From Mycolicibacterium brisbanense (GTDB taxonomy: Bacteria; Actinomycetota; Actinomycetes; Mycobacteriales; Mycobacteriaceae), in NCBI RefSeq assembly GCF_001570425.1, contig NZ_BCSX01000050.1, forward strand, positions 52,031-116,030: DNA of 64,000 nt, in the 5' to 3' direction. A program made the translations under genes and the position numbers. Below are positions 57,099 through 64,000 of this stretch, one piece after another; within the stretch, counting starts at the first letter, position 1, and every line of letters begins with the position of its first letter. Below the pieces are notes generated by a model. The model had not been told where the DNA came from. It was given only the letters and a program-made list of their open reading frames with translations, and searched no databases.

Positions 57099-58740
57099 CG
57101 GCGCGCGCCTGCAGTTCGCGCCGGGCAATCTTGCCGGTGTTGTTGCGGGGTAGCTCATCGAGCACGGTGATCTCCCGTGGCACTTTGTAATTCGCGAGAT
57201 TTTCGCGGACGTACGCCTTGAGTTCGTCGGGTGTGACCGGATTGGCCAGCACCACAAAGGCCGTGAGGCGCTGGCCGAACTGCTCGTCGTCGACACCGAT
57301 CACCGCGGCCTCGGCGACATCGGGATGACCGGCGAGCACCTTCTCCACTTCGATCGGGTAGACGTTCTCGCCGCCGGACACGATCATCTCGTCGTCGCGG
57401 CCCACCACGAACAGCCGGCCGGCATCATCGAGGTAACCCACATCGCCCGAGCACATGTAGCCGTCGTGGAAATCCTTGGTGCTACCGGAGGTATAGCCGT
57501 CGAACTGCGTCGAGTTGCGGACGTAGATGGTTCCGACCTCACCGGTCGGCAGCTCGTTGAAGTCGGCGTCGAGAATGCGGATATCGGTGCCCTCGGCGGG
57601 TTTACCGGCAGTGTCGGGTGCGGCACGCAGATCGGCGGGGGTGGCCGTGGCGATCATGCCCGCCTCGGTGGCGTTGTAGTTGTTGTAGATGACGTCACCG
57701 AACCGGTCCATGAACTTGGTGACGACGTCGGGGCGCATCCGCGAACCGGAGGCCGCGGCGAACCGCAGCGAGCGCCCGTCGTAGCGGCGCAACACATTGT
57801 CGGGCAGGTCCATGATCCGGTCGAACATCACCGGTACGACGCACAATCCGGTTGCGCGGTGCCGGTCGATGAGCTCGAGCGTGGCCTCCGGGTCGAACTT
57901 GCGCCGGGTGATGATCGTGCAGGCCATCGACGCCGCGAAGGCCAATTGCGAGAAACCCCAGGCGTGGAACATCGGAGCCACGATCACCACCGGCTCCTCG
58001 GCGTGCCAGGGCGTGCGGTCCAGGATCGACTTGAGCACCTCGGGACCGCCGCCGGAATGCTTGGCGCCCTTGGGTGTTCCGGTGGTGCCCGACGTCAGCA
58101 GGATGACCCGGCTCTTACCGGTGGCCCGCTGCGGCTGCTTGCCCTCGAACTCGTCGACGAACCTGGACACAGTGGCCTCGTGTGCCTGGGTGTCGGTCCA
58201 GGCGACGATGCGCGCGGCGGTCGGCCGGTCGGCCAAGGCGCGGTCCACCGTCGCGGTGAATTCCTCGTCGAAGATGATGGCGTCGACGGCTTCCCGCGTC
58301 ACCACCTCCGCCAGGGCGGGCCCGGCGAACGACGTGTTGAGCAGCAGCACGTCGGCGCCGATGCGGTTGGCGGCGATCAGCGACAGCACGAAACCGCGGT
58401 GATTGCGGGCCATGATGCCCACCACACGTGGTGCGCCGGCGGGCAAGGCTTGCAGTGCGGCGGCCAGCGCATCGGCACGCTGGTCGAGCTGGCGCCACGT
58501 CAGCGTGCCCAGCTCGTCGATCAGGCCCGCACGGTCCGGGCAGCGTTGTGCTGAACTCGCGAAACCCGATGTGACGCTCATGTTTTCGCGCGCCATCATG
58601 GCGGCGATCCGCAGGTACTTGTCGGGGCGCAGCGCGGTGAGCAGTCCCGCTCGGCGCATGGTGTTGGCCAGGCCGGCGGCGTTGTTGAGCTGGCCGGCAG
58701 CGTTGTTGAGCTGGCCGGCCAGGCGATCGAGCGGTCCCAC
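57091..58740 (-). CDS. Fatty-acyl-CoA synthetase (FadD12-like)
   Basis: A 549-residue adenylate-forming enzyme that makes acyl-AMP and then acyl-CoA. Seen: the P-loop LLTSGTTGTPKGAKHSGG near 208-225, NNYNATEAGM near 350, YMCSGDVGYLDDAGRLFVVGRDDEMIVSGGENVYPIEVE near 434-472, and the terminal Lys in PRNNTGKIARREL. The N terminus contains an in-frame 21-bp duplication giving GQLNNAAGQLNNAAG (58681-58722). It is co-transcribed with the acyltransferase (6 nt upstream) and esterase genes. Confidence 0.92.
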   Translation of the reverse strand: MGPLDRLAGQLNNAAGQLNNAAGLANTMRRAGLLTALRPDKYLRIAAMMARENMSVTSGFASSAQRCPDRAGLIDELGTLTWRQLDQRADALAAALQALPAGAPRVVGIMARNHRGFVLSLIAANRIGADVLLLNTSFAGPALAEVVTREAVDAIIFDEEFTATVDRALADRPTAARIVAWTDTQAHEATVSRFVDEFEGKQPQRATGKSRVILLTSGTTGTPKGAKHSGGGPEVLKSILDRTPWHAEEPVVIVAPMFHAWGFSQLAFAASMACTIITRRKFDPEATLELIDRHRATGLCVVPVMFDRIMDLPDNVLRRYDGRSLRFAAASGSRMRPDVVTKFMDRFGDVIYNNYNATEAGMIATATPADLRAAPDTAGKPAEGTDIRILDADFNELPTGEVGTIYVRNSTQFDGYTSGSTKDFHDGYMCSGDVGYLDDAGRLFVVGRDDEMIVSGGENVYPIEVEKVLAGHPDVAEAAVIGVDDEQFGQRLTAFVVLANPVTPDELKAYVRENLANYKVPREITVLDELPRNNTGKIARRELQARADG

Positions 58741-58746
58741 CCCAGC

Positions 58747-59556
58747 TCAGCCGATCACCGGGAACCGACGCTCGTCGGCGAGCTTGTCGAGGGCGCGCTG
58801 CATGAGCCGACGGACGTGGGCGTCGACCTCGTCGATATCGGGGTCTTCGCCGAACTCCGCGGAGATGTCCACCGGTGGGAGGGCCTGCATCACGATCTTG
58901 CTCGGCAGCGGCACGTTGAGCGGTAGCACGGCGGACAGTCCGAACGGGAATCCGAAGGACACCGGCACGATCTTGGTGCGCGCCAACCGCGCGATGGGCC
59001 CGAGCGCCTTGGCGATCTCGGTGCCCCGGGACAGGAAGATCTGCGTCTCCTGGCCGCCGATGCCGACCATGGGCACGATCGGTACGCCCGCGTTGATGGC
59101 AGCCTTGACGTAGCCGCGCCGACCCGCGAAATCGATCTTGTTCGCCGCCAGGGTCGGCCGGTAGACGTCGTAGTCACCACCGGGGAACACCACTACGACG
59201 CCACCGGAGCGCAGGGCCTCGTCGGCGTTCTCATGGTTGGCCCGGATGAAGCCGGTCTTCTTGAAGAACGCCGCGGTCGGCCCTGTCATGAGCATGTCGT
59301 GGCTGAGCGTGTACACCGGCCGCTCATAACCGAACTCCTCGTAGAAGCCCGTCGCGAACACCGGCACGTCCAGTGCGAACAGGCCGCCCGAGTGGTTCGA
59401 CACCACGAGCGCGCCGCCCTTGGGGAAGTTCTCCAGACCGCGTACCTCGGAGCGGTGGTAGCCCTTGATGAGCGGACGCAGGAAGCCCATTACCTTCTCG
59501 GTCAGGCCCGGATCCCACTTGGTGATTTCGGATGGGTTGATGTCGGTCGCGGCCAC
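58747..59556 (-). CDS. PlsC-type 1-acylglycerol-phosphate acyltransferase-like protein
   Basis: A 269-residue acyltransferase. Seen: the NHxxxxD catalytic motif as NHSGGLFALD near 51-60, GFIRANHENADEAL, and the FPGGDYDVYRPT motif III near 113-124. Start GTG 59556 has AGGGGG 8 nt upstream; the 32 in-frame codons further up cross a KstR-like operator and are not family-like. It heads an acyltransferase-FadD-esterase operon and probably acylates a lipid precursor at the membrane. Confidence 0.87.
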   Translation of the reverse strand: MAATDINPSEITKWDPGLTEKVMGFLRPLIKGYHRSEVRGLENFPKGGALVVSNHSGGLFALDVPVFATGFYEEFGYERPVYTLSHDMLMTGPTAAFFKKTGFIRANHENADEALRSGGVVVVFPGGDYDVYRPTLAANKIDFAGRRGYVKAAINAGVPIVPMVGIGGQETQIFLSRGTEIAKALGPIARLARTKIVPVSFGFPFGLSAVLPLNVPLPSKIVMQALPPVDISAEFGEDPDIDEVDAHVRRLMQRALDKLADERRFPVIG

Positions 59557-59577
59557 CGGGGTCCCCCTGGGGTGAAT

Positions 59578-59591
59578 TGGAACGTGTTCTA
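59578..59591. promoter_or_regulatory. KstR-like operator upstream of the lipid operon
   Basis: Seen: TGGAACGTGTTCTA, which fits TnnAACnnGTTnnA, the consensus I recall for the cholesterol-catabolism repressor KstR. It lies 21 bp upstream of the acyltransferase GTG. Other TetR repressors use similar AAC-GTT dyads, so the assignment to KstR is inferred. Confidence 0.5.
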
Positions 59592-59707
59592 ATTTTCCAT
59601 GATAGCCAGCTGGTGCAGTGAAATCCGATTCACTTCTGGCGCGACGGCTCACCCCGGCCGCGCGGAGCTGTCGACCTTGCTGAAAAACCGCAGGTCACCG
59701 AGGACTG

Positions 59708-60280
59708 TCAGCTGGTCAGCGCGGCGATCTCGGCCGTCACATTGCGGCGGGCCTGCGCCTCCCAGCGGTTCCGGCCGGGCGTCGTGTGGAAGATCGATCC
59801 ACCCAGCAGGTCGGTCAGGATCCGAGCCCGGGCCGGCTTGAACACGTCGTCGGGCACCGTGTCGTACTCCTCGCGCACCGCGGCCGCGTAGCGCTCATAA
59901 CGCGCGGCGTTCGCTCCGAGCACCGACAGATCGGCGTCGCTGAGCACCGCCGCGTTGATGTCGCCGTCGGCGACTTTGTGGGTCTTGGTGGCCAACACCA
60001 GCCGGGCGACCTCGTCGCGCATCGGGCATGACGACAGCAGCTCGCGGGCCAAATCGGCCGAGCGGTCCTCGTTGTCGTCGCGACCGATCTCGTAGATCGC
60101 ATCGTGGAACCACGCCGCCAGTTCGACGGCCTCCCGATCGAACCTCAGCCCGTCCTCGGCCAGCGACTGGACCGCGTCCAGTAGTTCGTGCAGATGCGTG
60201 ACGTTGTGGTGCTTGCGATGGGACTCCGACCAGCGGGCCAGCAGATCTTCCCGCAGGTCCTCGGTGAGATGCGCGGACAT
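59708..60280 (-). CDS. HD-domain phosphohydrolase-like protein
   Basis: A 190-residue HD-superfamily protein. Seen: SHRKHHNVTHLHELLDAV near 20-37 (first His), AAWFHDAIYEIGRDDNEDRSA with His59-Asp60 near 56-76, VLATKTHKV (His) and LSDADLSVLG (second Asp), the order of the predicted metal-dependent HD hydrolases. ATG 60280 was chosen; it leaves 58 bp to the divergent nat start. Its natural substrate is unknown. Confidence 0.85.
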   Translation of the reverse strand: MSAHLTEDLREDLLARWSESHRKHHNVTHLHELLDAVQSLAEDGLRFDREAVELAAWFHDAIYEIGRDDNEDRSADLARELLSSCPMRDEVARLVLATKTHKVADGDINAAVLSDADLSVLGANAARYERYAAAVREEYDTVPDDVFKPARARILTDLLGGSIFHTTPGRNRWEAQARRNVTAEIAALTS

Positions 60281-60338
60281 GATGTCAGTCTGCTCCGGTT
60301 TGACCTCAACCGCTGTTGAGGACGCATCATTGGCTCTC

Positions 60339-61175
60339 GTGGGCACATCGGCATTCGACCTCGATGGATACTTCAGCAGGATCGGCCATGAGGGACCCGC
60401 ACGTCCCGACCTGGACACGCTGCGCGACATCGTCGCCGCGCACAACCGGTCCATCCCGTTCGAAAACCTCGACCCTCTCCTCGGTGTGCCCGTGGTCGAC
60501 CTGAGTGCCGAGGCCTTGTTCGACAAGCTGGTGACCCGGCGCCGCGGCGGTTACTGCTACGAACACAACGGTCTGCTCGGCTATGTGCTCGACGAGTTGG
60601 GTTTCGGCGTCGAGCGGCTGGCGGGCCGGGTGGTGTGGATGCGCGCGCCCGACGCCCCGCTACCCGCCGAAACCCACAACGTGCTTGCGGTGACGGTGCC
60701 GGGTGTGGATGAGCGCTACCTGGTCGACGTCGGCTTCGGCGGCCAGACCCTGTCGTCACCGATCCGGCTGGTGGCAGGCCCGGTGCAACAGACGCGTCAT
60801 GAGCCCTACCGGCTGCTCGACCACGACAACGGACTGGTTCTGCAAACCCAGATCCACGACGACTGGAAGTCGCTGTACACGTTCACCACCGCGCCGCGGC
60901 CTCGCATCGACCTCGAGGTCGGAAGCTGGTATGTCTCAACGCATCCCGGCGGTGTCTTCGTGGTGGGGCTGACCGCGGCGCTGGTCACCGACGACGCGAG
61001 ATACAACCTGCGGGGCCGCAACCTGGCCATCCACCGCGGCGGAGCCACCGAGCGGACCCGGTTCGACACCGCGGCCCAGGTGCTCGACGAGTTGACCGGC
61101 CGATTCGGGATCGACCTGGGCGACGTCGACCGGTCGATGCTCGCCGCGCGGGTCCACGACGTGCTCGACAGCTGA
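60339..61175 (+). CDS. nat: Arylamine N-acetyltransferase
   Basis: A 278-residue NAT. Seen: catalytic triad Cys73 (RRGGYCYEHN), His113 (ETHNVL) and Asp130 (YLVDVGFGG); each is exactly three residues after the positions I recall for M. smegmatis NAT (70, 110, 127). The protein is very similar to that enzyme but clearly not identical, which argues for a related species. It transfers acetyl or propionyl from CoA to arylamines and hydrazines. Start GTG 60339 aligns with the known N terminus; TTG 60330 is an alternative. Confidence 0.93.
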   Translation: MGTSAFDLDGYFSRIGHEGPARPDLDTLRDIVAAHNRSIPFENLDPLLGVPVVDLSAEALFDKLVTRRRGGYCYEHNGLLGYVLDELGFGVERLAGRVVWMRAPDAPLPAETHNVLAVTVPGVDERYLVDVGFGGQTLSSPIRLVAGPVQQTRHEPYRLLDHDNGLVLQTQIHDDWKSLYTFTTAPRPRIDLEVGSWYVSTHPGGVFVVGLTAALVTDDARYNLRGRNLAIHRGGATERTRFDTAAQVLDELTGRFGIDLGDVDRSMLAARVHDVLDS

Positions 61176-61229
61176 CGCAGCAGGAATCGTCATGTCGCCG
61201 ACGCCGGAAGGCGACCATACTCGGACAGC

Positions 61230-62135
61230 GTGAGCGCGCCACCGAATGGACGAGACCGACTGCGGGAACTGCTCGACGCCGTCGTCGATGCCGACAACAC
61301 CGCGGTCGGCGAGATGGCCCGCAGCAGCTATGTGTCGGAGTTCCACTTCTCCCGGGAGGTACGCCGGCTCACCGGTGAGCCACCGGCCGCGATGCGTCGC
61401 CGCGTCATGCTCGAACGCGCCGCATGGCGGTTGCAGCGCGGACAAGGCGTGGCCGACGTGGCGGCCGCGGAGGGCTGGTCGTCGGCGGAGGTGTTCTCGA
61501 GGGCCTTCCGGCGGGCCTTCGGCGTACCGCCGTCCCGCGCAGGCGATGTCGCATTCCGGCTCTCCGCACCCAACGGCGTGCACTTCCACCCACCGCAGTC
61601 GCTGTGGTGTGACAGCGTGGGCGACACCCGGCCGGACATATCGCAATTCATGCTCGTGCACGACGTCGCCGACACCACGTATCTGATCGGACTCGCTGCC
61701 GACCTCAGCGAAAGCCAATGGGTGCAGGAGATTTCACCCGGGCAGGTGGTGCTGGAGTGGGACGGACCAGAGCCCAGCGTCGCGGCGGTCCTCGGCGCGA
61801 CGGTGTGGACCAAGGAGGTCTGGCTGGCCACCATTGAGGGCTGGGACTTCCCGTCGCGCGACGTTCCGGCCACCCCGCGGGAACTGGCCGAACGTCATGA
61901 CGTCATCGGAAAGCGCTGGACCACATTGATTTCCGAGTACTCGGTGGCCGGTCGACTGGGTGACACCGTGATCGACGCGCTGTGTGATCCACCGGAATCC
62001 TTTCAGCTGTACGGCATCGTCGCGCACGTGCTGACGTATTCGGCGCAGCGCCGGGGCATTACCCGCGCGATGCTGGCCCACCACGGCGTGATCGCCGACA
62101 ACGGTGACCCATTGGCATGGATGAGGAGCGAGTGA
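61230..62135 (+). CDS. AraC-family helix-turn-helix protein with DinB-like C-terminal domain
   Basis: A 301-residue protein. Seen: residues 8-105 form an AraC-type double helix-turn-helix (VGEMARSSYVSEFHFSREVRRLTGEPPAAMRRRVMLERAAWRLQRGQGVADVAAAEGWSSAEVFSRAFRRAFGVPP); the C-terminal 160 residues with LAERHDVIGKRWTTLI and GIVAHVLTYSAQRRGITRAMLAHHG look like a DinB/YfiT four-helix bundle. It is a one-component regulator of unknown ligand. The RibD-type gene starts 2 nt after its stop. Confidence 0.85.
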   Translation: MSAPPNGRDRLRELLDAVVDADNTAVGEMARSSYVSEFHFSREVRRLTGEPPAAMRRRVMLERAAWRLQRGQGVADVAAAEGWSSAEVFSRAFRRAFGVPPSRAGDVAFRLSAPNGVHFHPPQSLWCDSVGDTRPDISQFMLVHDVADTTYLIGLAADLSESQWVQEISPGQVVLEWDGPEPSVAAVLGATVWTKEVWLATIEGWDFPSRDVPATPRELAERHDVIGKRWTTLISEYSVAGRLGDTVIDALCDPPESFQLYGIVAHVLTYSAQRRGITRAMLAHHGVIADNGDPLAWMRSE

Positions 62136-62137
62136 GC

Positions 62138-62665
62138 ATGAAAACTGTCTACTACACCGGCTCAAGCCTGGACGGCTACCTCGTAGACGCGGAGGGCAGC
62201 CTGGACTGGCTGATTTCCCGGACCATCGACGCCGACGGCCCGTTCGGCTACGGAGCTTTCATCAAAACCGTTGGGGCCCTGGCAATGGGAGCCGACACCT
62301 ACGAGTGGATCGTGAAGAACAACGGCGACTGGTGCTACGAACAGCCGGCGTGGGTGCTGACTCACCGGCCGGACATCGTCACCGCGGTGAGCACCGAACA
62401 TCCCGTGCAGGCTTTCGACGGTGACGTCACCGAGTTGCATCCGAAACTGGTGGCGGCCGCGGCAGGTAAAGACGTGTGGGTGATCGGGGGAGGCGTGGTC
62501 GCGGCGCAGTTCGTTGCCGCCGGGCTGGTGGACGAGTTGGTGGTCAGCTATGCGCCGTGCACGCTCGGCAAAGGCTCGCCGGTGCTGCCGATGCGCTCGG
62601 AGTGGGTGCTGGAATCCTCAGCTGTCAACGGCGATTTCGTGTGTGCCCGTTGGACGAAGGCCTGA
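62138..62665 (+). CDS. Dihydrofolate reductase-family protein (RibD C-terminal type)
   Basis: A 175-residue RibD_C/DHFR-fold reductase. Seen: TGSSLDGYLVDAEGSLDWL at the N terminus, GALAMGADTYEWI near 48-60, VWVIGGGVVAAQFVAAGLVDELVVS near 116-140. It presumably binds NADPH; the substrate is unknown. ATG 62138 has AGGAG 10 nt upstream; the upstream in-frame ATG 62117 lies inside the AraC-like gene. It is translationally linked to that gene and may be its target or partner. Confidence 0.85.
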   Translation: MKTVYYTGSSLDGYLVDAEGSLDWLISRTIDADGPFGYGAFIKTVGALAMGADTYEWIVKNNGDWCYEQPAWVLTHRPDIVTAVSTEHPVQAFDGDVTELHPKLVAAAAGKDVWVIGGGVVAAQFVAAGLVDELVVSYAPCTLGKGSPVLPMRSEWVLESSAVNGDFVCARWTKA

Positions 62666-62694
62666 CTCGCGGCCAGAGTCCGAAATATCCTGAC

Positions 62695-62719
62695 CGGCAA
62701 CGTCTCTGACGTCTTGCCG
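62695..62719 (+). terminator. Weak hairpin after the RibD-type gene
   Basis: Seen: CGGCAA-CGTC (62695-62704), loop TCT, then GACG-tc-TTGCCG (62708-62719): a 10-bp stem with a 2-nt bulge, 30 bp after the stop at 62665. Plausible terminator, no T-run. Confidence 0.4.
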
Positions 62720-62886
62720 CGCGATACTGCGCATTCGGCCTGGCAGTGGCGCGCCGGCCCGGCCCGAAATCCGCTGCGTACGGCTGTGTCGGTGACGGCC
62801 GGCCGAAGCGAATCTTGAGGCGCACATCTCAGGCGAGCAAGCCGCCGTGTTCCTGCCGGCGACCGCATGGCGCGGGATTCCCCCTT

Positions 62887-62936
62887 GGAGCTATCCATTT
62901 GTATGGGCACCTGCGGAGCTATCCCTTTGTATGGGC
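62887..62936 (+). repeat. Two 22-bp direct repeats, iteron-like
   Basis: Seen: 62887-62908 and 62915-62936 are identical except for one base (CTATCCATTTGTATGGGC against CTATCCCTTTGTATGGGC in the core) with a 28-bp period. Each core carries a CCAT/CCC...ATGGG half-dyad. They stand about 50 bp before a TTGACA promoter, the place for tandem activator sites. Confidence 0.7.
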
Positions 62937-62982
62937 GCAAAAACGGGGCGCCGACGTTCCAAAAAAAATCTTTCTTGAACGG

Positions 62983-63011
62983 TTGACATGAACGGTCGTC
63001 CATGTCAGATT
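62983..63011 (+). promoter_or_regulatory. Predicted promoter with operator palindrome, upstream of the EutQ-like gene
   Basis: Seen: perfect -35 TTGACA (62983-62988), 17 nt, then CAGATT (63006-63011). The dyad TGACATG (62984-62990)/CATGTCA (63001-63007) overlays the spacer, and TGAACGGT occurs twice, at 62976 and 62989. Inferred: regulated promoter of the downstream genes with a roughly 200-nt leader. Confidence 0.55.
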
Positions 63012-63229
63012 CATTGGACACACGAACGTGACTGGCATCACACCGGACGAGTTAGGAGCAGAATTTCGGTCAGCCCTCTCGGGGGCGAGAACGTCGGATT
63101 ACACATGACTCCGGCGCACTCTGATATGTGACCACGGTGCAAATTCCGTGTCCGGAAATGGTGCACCGAAGATCGGAAGTTCGGCTGATTTGGTCGAGCT
63201 ATTTGCACACCACATGAATTGGAGTAACC

Positions 63230-63613
63230 ATGGCAGAAATCACGACTGTTGGGACCTTGAGCAAGGCTGGGTCGATCCACAAGGTGGAGAGGGGCTACGA
63301 GGGGTTGCCGAGCATGAACGAGCCCGGTGTGGTCGCCTCGATCGCCGACTCGTTCCATAACCCGGAGGGGACGGTCATGTCTTCGGGGTTCTTCGAGCTG
63401 AAGAAGTCCGAGCCCTTGGTGTACACGTACACCTACGACGAGATGAAACTCGTCGTCAAGGGTGAGTTCATCCTCACCGATCAGGACACCGGCGAGGTCA
63501 CCCACGCCAAGGAGCGCGACGTGCTGTTCTTCCCGAAGGGCACCACCGTCAAGTTCGAGACCCCTGAATACGGCCTCGGCTTCTTCGCCGGCGACCGCAC
63601 CTTCGCCCCATAA
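63230..63613 (+). CDS. EutQ-like cupin protein
   Basis: A 127-residue cupin. Seen: YTYDEMKLVVKGEFILTDQDTGEVTHAKERDVLFFPKGTTVKFETPEYGLGFF at about 65-120, which follows the EutQ cupin pattern (YDE-x4-L-x-GE ... GDV-x-F-x-PKG). Metal-binding His are few, as in EutQ. The start ATG 63230 follows GGAGTAACC. The remainder of any ethanolamine-utilisation operon is not in view; an FAD monooxygenase begins 330 bp downstream, so the pair may act in amine metabolism (inferred). Confidence 0.8.
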   Translation: MAEITTVGTLSKAGSIHKVERGYEGLPSMNEPGVVASIADSFHNPEGTVMSSGFFELKKSEPLVYTYTYDEMKLVVKGEFILTDQDTGEVTHAKERDVLFFPKGTTVKFETPEYGLGFFAGDRTFAP

Positions 63614-63740
63614 GACCCCTTCCGCTGCGGTCGCTTGGGTCAGGAGACTGATCCTCCAGTGCGACGAATGCAGGTTCTGCTTTTCTCCGCATCTACCGCC
63701 ACCGAAACGGTTCAGCCGGTCGGTACCGAAGTTTTTAGGG

Positions 63741-63950
63741 ATGCGATCTACTGACCCGGTTATCTCTGACTCTTTTCGTGTCGTCAGTGGGTACCTGGAA
63801 TTCATGTTTGGCCGCCGGGAAATGCTCGGCCCAAAGACATCGGCCGCCACCGGAAATGCAATCGCTCAATTACCGGCGTTAATACGCGGCATACCTCATG
63901 GCGTTGGGTTTCAACGTCGCATGGAATTATTGAAGAGGATTGGATCATGA
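63741..63950 (+). CDS. Possible small protein translationally coupled to the FAD monooxygenase
   Basis: A 69-residue reading frame with no recognised family. Seen: it begins at ATG 63741 behind TTTTTAGGG, contains a basic, helical C-terminal half (GIPHGVGFQRRMELLKRIGS) and stops in an ATGA overlap with the next gene (63947-63950), the arrangement common for coupled genes here. Codon use is poorer in G/C at third positions than in the rest of the window. It may be a short partner protein or a chance frame in the 330-bp gap after the cupin gene. Confidence 0.4.
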   Translation: MRSTDPVISDSFRVVSGYLEFMFGRREMLGPKTSAATGNAIAQLPALIRGIPHGVGFQRRMELLKRIGS

Positions 63951-64000
63951 CTTTGCGTGTCGGAATTATTGGTGCTGGGCCGAGTGGTTTGGCGCAGTTG
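63947..64000 (+). CDS. FAD-dependent (flavin-containing) monooxygenase, 5' end only
   Basis: The window ends after 18 codons: MTLRVGIIGAGPSGLAQL, which holds the GxGxxG dinucleotide-binding motif of flavin monooxygenases. GAGGAT lies 6 nt upstream of the ATG. Several codons end in T (ATT, GGT, GCT), unlike the rest of the window. The family beyond FAD/NAD-binding cannot be decided from this fragment. Confidence 0.7.
   Translation, partial: MTLRVGIIGAGPSGLAQL

Larger units (their letters stand above)
62666..63229. other. 564-bp gene-free, lower-GC regulatory region
   Basis: No convincing gene on either strand. It holds a weak terminator (62695-62719), two 22-bp direct repeats (62887-62936), an eight-A run (62961-62968), a TTGACA promoter with a palindrome in its spacer (62983-63011) and about 200 bp of leader before the cupin gene. 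Base composition falls below that of the rest of the window from about 62880 on. Confidence 0.6.

Noticed and set aside
63038..63850. 270-codon minus-strand frame across the EutQ-like cupin
   Set aside because: Antisense to a recognisable cupin and without motifs of its own.

Overview
The window is high-GC actinobacterial DNA with ATGA/GTGA start-stop overlaps, a PknK-type kinase, WS/DGAT and FadE/FadD genes, and an arylamine N-acetyltransferase close to that of Mycobacterium smegmatis. It most likely comes from a fast-growing Mycolicibacterium, probably a relative of M. smegmatis rather than that species. No rRNA, tRNA, CRISPR array, transposase or integrase was seen.

1-16.9 kb: catabolic gene sets. 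A six-gene plus-strand set (SDR, Asp/Glu racemase-like, FMN reductase, SMP-30 lactonase, flavin amine oxidase, SnoaL-like) ends at a strong hairpin opposite a cupin/luciferase-like oxidoreductase pair. Next is a tetronate-type module (SDR, DUF1537 kinase, class II aldolase, APC permease, small helical protein). After that comes a TetR gene with its own operator, followed by a CoA-transferase III, an amidohydrolase and an MFS exporter, which converge on an FAD monooxygenase.

17.0-26.8 kb: a complete bacterial microcompartment operon of the aminoacetone/1-amino-2-propanol (RMM/AAUM) type. In transcription order (minus strand) it reads aminotransferase-fold phospho-lyase, acylating aldehyde dehydrogenase, BMC-T, an uncharacterised 170-residue protein, BMC-P, BMC-H, BMC-T, aminopropanol kinase, SDR dehydrogenase and a GntR regulator. 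A divergent APC permease and another small helical protein flank it. The operon promoter carries an 18-bp palindrome between its -35 and -10. A second near-identical motif lies upstream of both the regulator and the permease. The permease/small-protein pair is a paralogous copy of the pair at 9.4-11.4 kb.

26.7-34.7 kb: an esterase, then a divergent phosphonate cluster. A PhnF-like GntR and a PhnZ-like HD oxygenase face an FAD oxidoreductase, a phosphonatase-like HAD hydrolase and a four-gene 2-aminoethylphosphonate-type ABC transporter. A perfect PhnF-type operator lies between them. 34.7-35.3 kb is a repeat-rich island holding an HNH-like gene framed by 23-bp perfect inverted repeats.

35.3-62.7 kb: mycobacterial lipid and core metabolism. 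This holds a two-domain FadE, an esterase plus WS/DGAT, pknK, a zwf-edd-eda (Entner-Doudoroff) operon with a divergent ROK regulator, and a fused indolepyruvate-type ferredoxin oxidoreductase. It continues with an FAD-linked oxidase plus AsnC regulator, a MarR gene beside a coding remnant, a glycine-rich winged-helix protein, an esterase-FadD-acyltransferase operon behind a KstR-like site, an HD hydrolase, nat, an AraC-like gene and a RibD-type reductase.

62.7-64 kb: a lower-GC edge with a 560-bp regulatory region (22-bp direct repeats and a palindrome inside a strong promoter), an EutQ-like cupin, a possible 69-residue ORF and the start of an FAD-dependent monooxygenase. Names and functions come from motifs read by eye; no database search was run.
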